Shown here: positions 25,499 through 33,745 of the stretch, piece by piece
Layout: each line of letters opens with the position of its first letter
How positions within the stretch are numbered: position 1 is the first letter of the stretch
Origin: Poriferisodalis sp965204125
GTDB taxonomy: Bacteria; Actinomycetota; Acidimicrobiia; Acidimicrobiales; Poriferisodalaceae
Length of the DNA: 64,000 nt
Direction of reading: 5' to 3'
Assembly (NCBI RefSeq): GCF_965204125.1
Contig: NZ_OZ241968.1
Location: forward strand, 1,922,001 to 1,986,000
The notes under the pieces: model-generated
Seen by the model: only the letters and a program-made list of their open reading frames with translations
Databases searched by the model: none
Told to the model about the DNA's origin: nothing
Program-made: the position numbers and the translations under genes

Positions 25499-26173
25499 AT
25501 GGCTGGCGCGCCCATTGCATTGACGATTCCGGCAGTGATGAGCTTGGATCTGCGGTTCGATGCCTCGTTGATGGCTGCCCCGCTGGCGGGATCGGGCACG
25601 ATCGGCTCGGGCACCATCCGCCCTGGACTGACGGTGAGTGCCGCTGAGGGCGCGCCCTCGACCGGGGCCGCGCCTGTCGATGCCGTCGCAGTCCGGTTCG
25701 AGGACTTCTATGCGACCCATCGCGACGAGTTGGCGCGTGCGCTCGGGCTGGCGCTGCGGGACAGCGCGCTGGGCGCCGAAGCGGCCGACGAGGCATTTGC
25801 ACGCGCGTGCCAGCGCTGGGGACAGGTCAGCGCCTATGCGAATCCGCAGGGCTGGGTATTCCGTGTCGGGCTGAATTGGGCGCGGTCGTGGCTGCGGCGG
25901 GTGCGGCGGGAGCGCGAACGGCGACCGCTGCTGGCCCAGCCGCACGCCACCGAGGACCGGGCGCGCGACGTGGACCTCGAGCGGGCATTGGCGACGCTCA
26001 ATGACGCGCACCGCGCGGTGATCGTGGCCCGCTTCTACTTGGACTGGTCGGTGGCCGAGACCGCCGATGCGCTGGGCATCGCGACAGGCACGGTCAAGAG
26101 CCGTCTCAGCCGCGGCCTGGAGCAGCTGCGCGAGGTGCTGGAGACGGTGGCTGACGATGAGGACGGGTCGTGA
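25499..26173 (+). CDS. ECF-type RNA polymerase sigma factor
   Basis: A 224-residue sigma-70-family protein. Region 2 lies at about residues 66-130 (VRFEDFYATHRDELARALGLAL through NPQGWVFRVGLNWARSWLRR), and region 4 at about 165-215 (LATLNDAHRAVIVARFYLDWSVAETADALGIATGTVKSRLSRGLEQLR). There is no region 1 or 3, as in the ECF group; the first 60 residues are a low-complexity extension. It has a GTGGGGA ribosome site before ATG 25499 and overlaps the next gene by 4 bases (GTGA), the usual layout for a sigma factor and its membrane regulator. Confidence 0.88.
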   Translation: MAGAPIALTIPAVMSLDLRFDASLMAAPLAGSGTIGSGTIRPGLTVSAAEGAPSTGAAPVDAVAVRFEDFYATHRDELARALGLALRDSALGAEAADEAFARACQRWGQVSAYANPQGWVFRVGLNWARSWLRRVRRERERRPLLAQPHATEDRARDVDLERALATLNDAHRAVIVARFYLDWSVAETADALGIATGTVKSRLSRGLEQLREVLETVADDEDGS

Positions 26174-27591
26174 CCGACGAGGACCTCCTCCGCGGGCGGC
26201 TGCGCAGCGCAGCATCGGAGATGCCGGTGGGCTCAGGCTCGCTTGCGGGCGTCCAGGCGCGCGCAGCCCGACTGCAGCGCCGGCGCAATGCGGTGCGCGG
26301 GGGAGTTGGCGCGTTCGCGCTCGTGGCCGTCGCGCTCGTGGGCGTGGTGTCGCTGCGGGACGGCGGGCGCAGTGATCTTTCCGACTCCGTGGTGGCTGCA
26401 GAACAGCAGGAGGAGGCCCTGCCAACAGCCGCGACGACTGCTGCTGTCGCATTCAGCGTCGCCGAGGAGGAGATGGCCGAAGAGGAAATGGCCGACGAGG
26501 CCGCCGGCGAGATCGTGACCGCGGCAGCAGCCAGCGACGACGAATCCCAGCAGGAGGCAGAGGAGATGTCGGAGGACGCGGCGGAGGGCGCCGCCACGCC
26601 CCCCGTCGGCGAGACGCTCGAACCGGCCCTGGCCGGCGAGTCGGAGAACTGGGACGGCAAGCCACCTGCCAGCAGCGACCCTGAAACCGCGGTGTTCGCC
26701 ACCACCGTGTCGATCGTGAATCCGCCGCCGGAGGCCGAGGGCGCAGACATGCGCTACTCGTTCAGCGGCGCGCACGCCGTCGCCCGCGCAGCCGGCGACT
26801 GGTACGCCTACGACGGCGCGGACTGGCAGTTGGTGGGTCTGCCTGGCGACATGGAGGTCGTGGCGGTCGATCTGTCGGGATCGGGGCGAATTGCCGTGTT
26901 CGGTGTGGTTCGACCGCTCGAATGCGCCCGTGAGCAGGTGGTGGCGGTGAGCACAGGCGAGCGGTGGAGCTACGTCCGCGTCGATGACGACACGCCGCCG
27001 ACGGTGGGGTGGGAGCTGCTCGACGCCCGGATTCGCGTCACCGACACCGCCATCGAACTCGAGCGCGTCGAGCGTCTATGGCTGGACGAGCAATGCCCGG
27101 GCACTGCGGAGTTCGAAGCGCCGACCGGTGCGGCAGCGGAACTCGTCGCCGAACTGGAGGAACTCGGCGAGATCTGGCGTGACAGCTGGCCGCTTGCACG
27201 GTTGGACGGGGGGTTCGCGGATCACTGGCCGAACGTGGCTCGCTCCGATGCCGATGCCGCCGCAGCATCCGGTGCTGACTTGGAGTGGATGACCACGAGC
27301 CCGCCGAAGTACACGGTCGCTGCGCTGCAGCTCTCTCCCAGCCGATCGGCAGACGAGGGTGCCGCAACCGTGGCCCTGCACGAGACCACCGTCATGGATG
27401 TCGCCACGACGGTGCACGTCAGCCATGGCATGGCGATGCTGCGGCGCGGCGGTCAGACGTGGGAGGTCTGCCCGATCGCCGACGAGGAGCTGAACCAGGT
27501 CAACGGGGAGGTCGGCAGGGCGGGCGAGCATCTCGCGGTCGTCGTCGGCAAGCCAGAACAGACGCTGTTCATCGTGGAGCGCACCGAGTAG
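26170..27591 (+). CDS. Single-pass membrane protein coupled to ECF sigma, probable anti-sigma or sensor
   Basis: A 473-residue protein. Residues 1-38 are cytoplasmic and basic; one membrane helix follows (GGVGAFALVAVALVGVVSL). A very acidic Glu/Ala-rich linker (about residues 80-160) then leads to an extracytoplasmic domain of about 300 residues with three or four scattered cysteines (LECAREQ, DEQCPGT, EVCPIADEE). No HxxxCxxC zinc anti-sigma motif is present, and the cytoplasmic part is short. An anti-sigma role is inferred from the 4-base overlap and topology only. The extracytoplasmic domain is not one I recognise. Confidence 0.6.
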   Translation: MTDEDLLRGRLRSAASEMPVGSGSLAGVQARAARLQRRRNAVRGGVGAFALVAVALVGVVSLRDGGRSDLSDSVVAAEQQEEALPTAATTAAVAFSVAEEEMAEEEMADEAAGEIVTAAAASDDESQQEAEEMSEDAAEGAATPPVGETLEPALAGESENWDGKPPASSDPETAVFATTVSIVNPPPEAEGADMRYSFSGAHAVARAAGDWYAYDGADWQLVGLPGDMEVVAVDLSGSGRIAVFGVVRPLECAREQVVAVSTGERWSYVRVDDDTPPTVGWELLDARIRVTDTAIELERVERLWLDEQCPGTAEFEAPTGAAAELVAELEELGEIWRDSWPLARLDGGFADHWPNVARSDADAAAASGADLEWMTTSPPKYTVAALQLSPSRSADEGAATVALHETTVMDVATTVHVSHGMAMLRRGGQTWEVCPIADEELNQVNGEVGRAGEHLAVVVGKPEQTLFIVERTE

Positions 27592-27654
27592 TTGCGCGCC
27601 GCATGCCGCCGATGAATCGATTTCACGCGCAAACGGTGTCGTAGTGTCTCGCAG

Positions 27655-28713
27655 ATGTCAGACAGAGCAGTGGCACCGCAAGAGTTTCCGGAACTGGGCT
27701 TCTACATGCTGCCTGGCGATGCAGACGACTCGTCGGATGCGCTCACCGAGATTCAGGCTGCCGAAGCGATGGGGATCGGCCGGGCGTTTCTCGGTGAACG
27801 ACCGAATCGCAAGGAAGCCGGTGCCATCTGCGGCGCTGCCGCAGCGGTGACCGACTCCATCGGCATCACGCTGGGAGTCACCAACATCAACACCCGCCAC
27901 CCGACGCTCACGGCGGGCCTCGCGCTCACAGTGCAGAGCCTGGCCGGCGGACGATTCACGATGGGCTTCGGGCGCGGCGTCGCCGTGGCGCAGCAGATCA
28001 TGGGCCTTGAGCCCGTCACCACGGCGGAGCTGGAGGACTTCGCCCTGATGATGCGCCGGTTGTTCCGGGGGGAGATCATCGGCGACTACGACGGTCCGAC
28101 CGGCCGCGTACCGATCCTGCTGCTCGACCAGACGCTCGACGAGCATCTGCCATTGGCACTCGGCGCGATGGGGCCGAACACGCTGGCCTTGGGCGGACGC
28201 TGCTTCGACGACGTCATCCTGCATCCGTTCTATTCCGACGAGACCGTGGTGCGCTCAGTGGATGCGGTCACGACGGCGGCCGAGCAGGCCGGACGCGATC
28301 CGGCTGAGGTGAACGTGTGGTCGTGTTTCGTCGTGGTCAGCGACGAGGTACCGCCTGAGCTGCGGCTGCGCAAGACGGTCGGACGCTTGGCCACCTACCT
28401 GCAGTACTACGGCGATGTGCTGGTGCGAGTGAACCGCTGGGACCCCGATGTGCTGGCGCAGTTCCGTGCCGACGAGGTCGTGTCCAAGTTCCTGGCTCCG
28501 ATCGACGGCACGGCCTCGGTTACCGAGCTCGAGCACATCGGCACGCTCTTGCCCGATGAATGGCTGGCCCCGATGGCGACGGGGACTCCCGCCCAGTGCG
28601 CTGCGGCGGTGAGACGCCAGATCGACCTCGGCTGCGACGCTGTGCTCATGCACGGCGCAACGCCTGCCGAGTTGGCATCGGTGATCGATGCCTACCGGCA
28701 GATCAGCTTGTAA
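27655..28713 (+). CDS. LLM-class flavin/F420-dependent oxidoreductase
   Basis: A 352-residue luciferase-like protein. Recognisable segments are FPELGFYMLPGD, AAEAMGIGRAFLGERPNRKEAG, LAGGRFTMGFGRGVAVAQQIMG and QIDLGCDAVLMHGATPAELASVI. It resembles the mycobacterial-type F420-dependent oxidoreductases of unknown substrate. It is followed 113 bases later by the amidase gene on the same strand; whether they are co-transcribed is unclear. Confidence 0.78.
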   Translation: MSDRAVAPQEFPELGFYMLPGDADDSSDALTEIQAAEAMGIGRAFLGERPNRKEAGAICGAAAAVTDSIGITLGVTNINTRHPTLTAGLALTVQSLAGGRFTMGFGRGVAVAQQIMGLEPVTTAELEDFALMMRRLFRGEIIGDYDGPTGRVPILLLDQTLDEHLPLALGAMGPNTLALGGRCFDDVILHPFYSDETVVRSVDAVTTAAEQAGRDPAEVNVWSCFVVVSDEVPPELRLRKTVGRLATYLQYYGDVLVRVNRWDPDVLAQFRADEVVSKFLAPIDGTASVTELEHIGTLLPDEWLAPMATGTPAQCAAAVRRQIDLGCDAVLMHGATPAELASVIDAYRQISL

Positions 28714-28826
28714 GCGCTGAGGCCGACCCGGCCACAACAGCGTTCGACCCGGGACCTGCCTGTCACGTCAGAACTAACGTCGGCGCTGCGCCGGGTTGTA
28801 TCGGCGCTTGGGGATCAGGGGACGAG

Positions 28827-30197
28827 ATGGCGAGCGATGACCCGGGACTGTGGAGTGCGAGCAAGCAGGCAGCGGCCATCGCCGCGGGGGAGCTGTCGAG
28901 CCGCGAGCTGACGAGCCACGTCATCGATCGCATTGAACGGCTCGACGGCGACGTCAACGCTGTGGTGACGCGCGATTTCGAAGGGGCGCTGGAGCGAGCG
29001 GCAACGGCTGACGCTGTGCAGGCCGGAGGCGGTGCGCTCGGGCCGCTTCACGGGGTTCCGTTCACCGCCAAGGACGCTCTGATGACTGAGGGAATCCGCT
29101 CGACCGGCGGGGCGCGAGAGCTGACCGACAACGTTCCCGACACTGATGCGGCGGTGGTGGCGGCCTGCCGCGCTGCGGGTGCCATCGTGATCGGCAAGAC
29201 AAACCTGCCGCGCTGGTCGGCCGACAACCAGTCGTTCAATGACTTGTTCGGCACCACCAACAACCCGTGGGACCTGACGAAGGTGCCCGGCGGCTCGTCG
29301 GGCGGTGCCGCAGCGGCGACCGCCATGGGCTTCACCGGCTTCGAGATCGGCACAGACATCGGCGGCTCGATCAGATTCCCGGCCTCGTACAACGGCATCT
29401 GGGGCCACAAGCCGAGCTTCGGCGTCATCCCTACGACCGGCTATCTCGACCACGTGCGCGGCGGCACCACGGAGCCCGACATCAACGTATTCGGCCCGCT
29501 GACGCGCAGCTGCGACGACCTCAAATTGCTGTTCGACGTGCTGCTGCGCGACGAAGCGCCGTGGGTGCCGCAATTGCCACCCGCCCCGGATGATGTGAGC
29601 AGCTTGCGGGTAGTGGCGTGGCTTGACGACGATTACTGCCCGGTCGATGGGGACGTGCTCGAGGTGATGAATGCGGCTGTGGCGGCCCTCGAGGCCAGCG
29701 GCGTGAGCGTCGACCACGCGGCCCGTCCAGGCATCGATCCGATGCCGGCATGGGAGACGGGGCTGTGGCTGGTGCGGGCCGCCATGACGCTTGCGGGCCG
29801 CGGCGAAGGACCGGGCCATCGCGAGTGGCTAGAGCGCCACATGGCGCGCGAGGAGTGCCGCCGCAAGTGGGCGGACTTCTTCACCGGTTACGACGCGATC
29901 CTCATGCCGGTGAGCTTCCACCCGCCCTTCGACCACATGCAGGAAGGAACCTTCGCCGAGCGCCGCATCCCCGCGAACGGCATCGAGCGGCCCTACATCG
30001 AGATGACCCGCTGGACGATCCTGACCGGCATGTCGTACCTGCCCGCCACCGTGCCGCCGCTGGGCCTCACCACCCAAGGCCTGCCCGTGGGATTCCAAGT
30101 GGTCGGCCCCTACGGCGGCGACCGCACCACGATGGCGCTGGCCCGCCGCATCGGCGAGCTCACCGGCGGCTATCAGCCCCCACCCCGCGCACTCTGA
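28827..30197 (+). CDS. Amidase signature family hydrolase
   Basis: A 456-residue amidase with the Ser-cisSer-Lys triad: K82 in HGVPFTAKDAL and the glycine/serine-rich signature PGGSSGGAAAATAMGFTGFEIGTDIGGSIRFPASYNGIWGHKPS. These enzymes hydrolyse carboxamides or aryl amides. ATG 28827 (MASDDPGLWSASKQ) is chosen; the upstream open frame runs back into the LLM gene and looks non-coding. The last 25 bases overlap the convergent addA-like gene tail to tail, an unusually tight convergent arrangement. Confidence 0.85.
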   Translation: MASDDPGLWSASKQAAAIAAGELSSRELTSHVIDRIERLDGDVNAVVTRDFEGALERAATADAVQAGGGALGPLHGVPFTAKDALMTEGIRSTGGARELTDNVPDTDAAVVAACRAAGAIVIGKTNLPRWSADNQSFNDLFGTTNNPWDLTKVPGGSSGGAAAATAMGFTGFEIGTDIGGSIRFPASYNGIWGHKPSFGVIPTTGYLDHVRGGTTEPDINVFGPLTRSCDDLKLLFDVLLRDEAPWVPQLPPAPDDVSSLRVVAWLDDDYCPVDGDVLEVMNAAVAALEASGVSVDHAARPGIDPMPAWETGLWLVRAAMTLAGRGEGPGHREWLERHMAREECRRKWADFFTGYDAILMPVSFHPPFDHMQEGTFAERRIPANGIERPYIEMTRWTILTGMSYLPATVPPLGLTTQGLPVGFQVVGPYGGDRTTMALARRIGELTGGYQPPPRAL

Positions 30198-33100
30198 GCT
30201 GCAGCAGCCACCTCGTCGAGTGCCCGGGCGAGATCTTCGCCCTCGATCACACCTTCGGCGACATCGTCACGAGCCAGGAACTGAAACACGATGCGCTCCA
30301 CTTCCATGCCGGTGGCCTGCTGTGCGCACCAGGCGTAGGTGGCGCCCTGAAGGCGGTAGTAACCGGTCTTCTGCTCGACAACACTGCTGTCCGCGACGGC
30401 GTCGGTCTTGAAGTCGACCACCACCAGTCGCCCGTCGGGTGTCTCGTACAGCAGGTCGATGAAGCCTTCGAGCACGAGCCCGTCGTCGAGCGGGGCGGTG
30501 ACGAACACCTCCTGCCAGTAGCGCCCGCGGGCAGCCTCTGCCACCGTGCGGCTCGCAAGCGCAGCTTCCACCCGACGTGTGATCTCGCTCGTCTGCCCGG
30601 TCAGACCGTGGTCGCGCGCACAGACCGCAGCGAGCGCTCGCAGCGCCTTGGAGTCGTGTGAGGAGCTGTCGGAGATGTCGATGCTCTGCAGTACCGCATG
30701 CACCGCGCTGCCCAGAGCGGTGCCGTAACGACCCTGGCGCACCATCGGTTCCCCTGCGGTGGCGTAGCCGCCCTCGCCGCCAGCATCGGCCACAGCAGCG
30801 CCGGTGTCGGTGACCACATCGTCCTTGGACAACCCCGCTGCATCCAGCTCTGCATCGGGATCTGCACCTCTTGCGCTGCCGTTGGTGACGGTGGCTGCGG
30901 CGTGATGCTTGGCGAGCGCAGAGGCGCTGAGATGCGACAGCGTCTTGCTCGCCTCCACCGCTGCCGCGTGCCGTTGCAGCCACTCCTCGCGGCTAGCGAA
31001 GATCACAGTTGGATCCGCAACGACATCGACGGTCGCGGGCCCACGGCCTGCACCGTTGGATTCGTCATGCGCGTGTGCGCCGAAAACGTCACGATCGGGC
31101 CGGAAGTCGTCTTGGCGCCAGGTGACCCCGCTCAGCGGCTCGTCCGCGGCAGCGCTGCCCCACAAGCTCAACGCGGCGCTCAGCAACTCCCCGCTCTCAA
31201 GATTGTGGTCACCGCTGGAGCGGAGAGGCGGTTCGTTGCGGTGCACCGAGACGATGAGATGGTCGCGCGCCCTGGTGCAGGCCACATACAGCAGGCGCAG
31301 TCGTTCGTAGTGAAGCGCCACGACTTCGTCTTCGTTGCGTTCCTCGAAGCGAAGCGAGCTCACTTCGCCGCGCAGGCGGATCTCAGGCGGCAAGCCGTCT
31401 CGTGAGATGATCACCTGCACGCCAGCTCGCCTGCGGGGCCGGTCCTGCAGACCCGCGACGATGACGATCGGGAACTCGAGACCCTTGGCAGCGTGAATCG
31501 TCATCACCCGCACCGCCTCGTCGTCGGACTCGGGCAGGATCGATTCGGTCGCACGCGCGTTCTCTGCTGCCTGCCCCTTGGCCCAGGCCAGGAAGCCGCG
31601 CATGCCGCCGTGCTGGCTGTCGGACCATGCCCGCGCCTGGTCGACGAGGTACCGGATCTGACGCCAGCCGTCACGCGGCCGCGCCCGAGTCGCCACCTGC
31701 TCGTACAGTCGCCGCTCCCGCACGAGCGCATCGATGACCGCGGCCGGACCCAAGGTGGCGCTGCGCTGGTGCAGCGAGAGCAGGTGCCGGAGCGCTTCGA
31801 CTGCCGGTGTGGGCTCCGCGTCGCTCAACCGTGGATCGGTGTAGTTCCACGAGACCTGTTGTCTCACCCGGTGGACGTACAGGTCGTCGTCTCCGCAGCC
31901 ATAGACAGGCGTCCGCAACGCGCTGGCTATCGCCAATGCATCGGTGGGATCCGACACGGCTCGCAGGCACATCATGAGGTCGCGCACCATCTGCGTTCGC
32001 CAGATGAACGACGCGGCCTCGAGCCGGTAGGAGATGTCGGCGTCGGACAGGGCCTCCTCGAGCTGCGGCAGGCCCGTCCGCTTGGGAATGAGCACGGCGA
32101 TGTCGCTGGGACGGGCCGGCCGCGCTTCGCCGGTGTCCGGGTCGATGACCATCCACCGCTCATTCATGATTGCTGCGATCGCGCCCGCAACGTCTTCGGA
32201 CTCGGCCTCACGCACCTCGCTGATCGGCGTCCTGCGGTCACGCGGGTTGAGTCCCAAGACACTGACCCGAGGTCCGCTGACACGCCGCAAGCCCATGTCG
32301 ATGCCTTCGTCGCTCGCTGCCCGAACGGCGTCAGGCAGCTGCCGACCCGCTTTCAGCGCGTGGTACGGAGGTTGCAGCGCAGGCACCTCGTTGATCAGGC
32401 TGTCGAAGACTTCGTTGACCCAATCGATGATCCCCGGCAGGGTGCGGAAGTTGGTGCTCAACGTGAGCACCGATCCGAGTTCTTCGCCCAGGCTCGCCTG
32501 GGCGGACCGGTACTGCGCGATGTCGGCTCGGCGAAAGCGGTAGATGGACTGCTTCGGATCGCCGACGAAGAAGAGCCGCTCAGGCCGCGCCGAATCCGCG
32601 TTGACGCCGTCGGGAAATGCAATGAGCTGTGCTAGCTCGATCTGAATCGGGTCGGTGTCTTGGAATTCGTCGAGCAGCAGCCGCTGGTACTGGTTTGCCA
32701 GTGCTGCGCGCACCTGGGCGGCGGCGGGACTGTCACGCAGCAGCCACCTGGCTTGGGTGAGCAGATCATGGAACTCCAAGCTGCCGATGCGCCGACGGTG
32801 CTCGACGCCTTCAATCGTGAATACGCGGAGGCGTTCGGTGACCTGCGCCAGGGCTTCTGCCAGCACCGATGCCACCGTGCTGGCGATTTCGTCGGACAGC
32901 CGGGCGAAGTCAGCTCGCACGTCCGCGATGTCGGGCCAGTCGCGCTTGTTCCCCTTGTTGCCGACCTTGGGAACGTCCGCGCGCATCAGCACCCGGAGGA
33001 TCTCGCGGTCATTGCGGGCATCCGCGAGGCGTTCGACCAAGGCGCTGATGGCGCCGAACGAGATGTACAGCTTGCAGGCGCCGGCATTGGTGCACTCGCT

Positions 33101-33745
33101 GCGACGCTCCAGCAGGTGCGTCGCGAGCTGACTGATGTGCGCCGCGCCGATCGGTGCGCTGTTGGGCGGATGGGCAGGCCAATGGAGCCGGTCAGAGTTG
33201 GCGTTGAGCGCTCGGGCGAGATCGCGCAGGTGCGCTGGAGTGACGCCTACCGCGTCGAGCATGCCGACCGGCCAGCGCATCGACTCGTCGGAGAGCAGCT
33301 CCGACAGAAACGTGTCCCAACGCTCGTCGAACGCGACTTCTGAAGCGATCTCGTCGAGCGTCTCGAACGACGGGGGCAAGCCGGCCTCCACCGGGTGCTC
33401 AGCCAGAATGCGGCGAGCGAAGCTGTGCAGGGTGCCCACTGCGGCGCCGTCGAGTTCGCCCAAGGAGGCGACCACCAGATCGCGTTCGGTACCCGACGCG
33501 GTCTGCAGCGCCTTGTTCAGCTCGGCCCGAACGCGGTTGCGGAGCTCGGCGGCTGCCTTGTCGGTGAACGTGATGGCGGCGACAGACGACATGGGCACCG
33601 GATCGAAGCTGCCTGCGCCGGTCACCATCGACACGATCCGATTCACGAGCACGGTGGTCTTTCCGGTGCCAGCGCCCGCCTCGACAAAGAGCAGCTGACG
33701 CGACTCGGTGGCGATCAGATCGCGCTCGGTTTGGTCGGTCAGCAT
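30173..33745 (-). CDS. addA: AddA-like UvrD-family helicase-nuclease
   Basis: A 1190-residue protein. Start ATG 33745 shares one base with the addB-like stop (TGATG). Helicase motifs run in order: Walker A VEAGAGTGKTT (K29), Ia ITFTDKAAAELRNRVR, Walker B LLLDEFQDTDPIQIEL, motif III VGDPKQSIYRFRRADI, motif V VMTIHAAKGLEFPIVIV. The C-terminal PD-(D/E)XK nuclease follows: GRYGTALGSAVHAVLQ, then FIDLLYETPDGRLVVVDFKTD (Asp and Lys of the motif). With the gene upstream it would form an AddAB/RecBCD-type complex that resects double-strand breaks. AdnAB-like assignment is an alternative. Confidence 0.83.
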   Translation of the reverse strand: MLTDQTERDLIATESRQLLFVEAGAGTGKTTVLVNRIVSMVTGAGSFDPVPMSSVAAITFTDKAAAELRNRVRAELNKALQTASGTERDLVVASLGELDGAAVGTLHSFARRILAEHPVEAGLPPSFETLDEIASEVAFDERWDTFLSELLSDESMRWPVGMLDAVGVTPAHLRDLARALNANSDRLHWPAHPPNSAPIGAAHISQLATHLLERRSECTNAGACKLYISFGAISALVERLADARNDREILRVLMRADVPKVGNKGNKRDWPDIADVRADFARLSDEIASTVASVLAEALAQVTERLRVFTIEGVEHRRRIGSLEFHDLLTQARWLLRDSPAAAQVRAALANQYQRLLLDEFQDTDPIQIELAQLIAFPDGVNADSARPERLFFVGDPKQSIYRFRRADIAQYRSAQASLGEELGSVLTLSTNFRTLPGIIDWVNEVFDSLINEVPALQPPYHALKAGRQLPDAVRAASDEGIDMGLRRVSGPRVSVLGLNPRDRRTPISEVREAESEDVAGAIAAIMNERWMVIDPDTGEARPARPSDIAVLIPKRTGLPQLEEALSDADISYRLEAASFIWRTQMVRDLMMCLRAVSDPTDALAIASALRTPVYGCGDDDLYVHRVRQQVSWNYTDPRLSDAEPTPAVEALRHLLSLHQRSATLGPAAVIDALVRERRLYEQVATRARPRDGWRQIRYLVDQARAWSDSQHGGMRGFLAWAKGQAAENARATESILPESDDEAVRVMTIHAAKGLEFPIVIVAGLQDRPRRRAGVQVIISRDGLPPEIRLRGEVSSLRFEERNEDEVVALHYERLRLLYVACTRARDHLIVSVHRNEPPLRSSGDHNLESGELLSAALSLWGSAAADEPLSGVTWRQDDFRPDRDVFGAHAHDESNGAGRGPATVDVVADPTVIFASREEWLQRHAAAVEASKTLSHLSASALAKHHAAATVTNGSARGADPDAELDAAGLSKDDVVTDTGAAVADAGGEGGYATAGEPMVRQGRYGTALGSAVHAVLQSIDISDSSSHDSKALRALAAVCARDHGLTGQTSEITRRVEAALASRTVAEAARGRYWQEVFVTAPLDDGLVLEGFIDLLYETPDGRLVVVDFKTDAVADSSVVEQKTGYYRLQGATYAWCAQQATGMEVERIVFQFLARDDVAEGVIEGEDLARALDEVAAAAQSARGGG

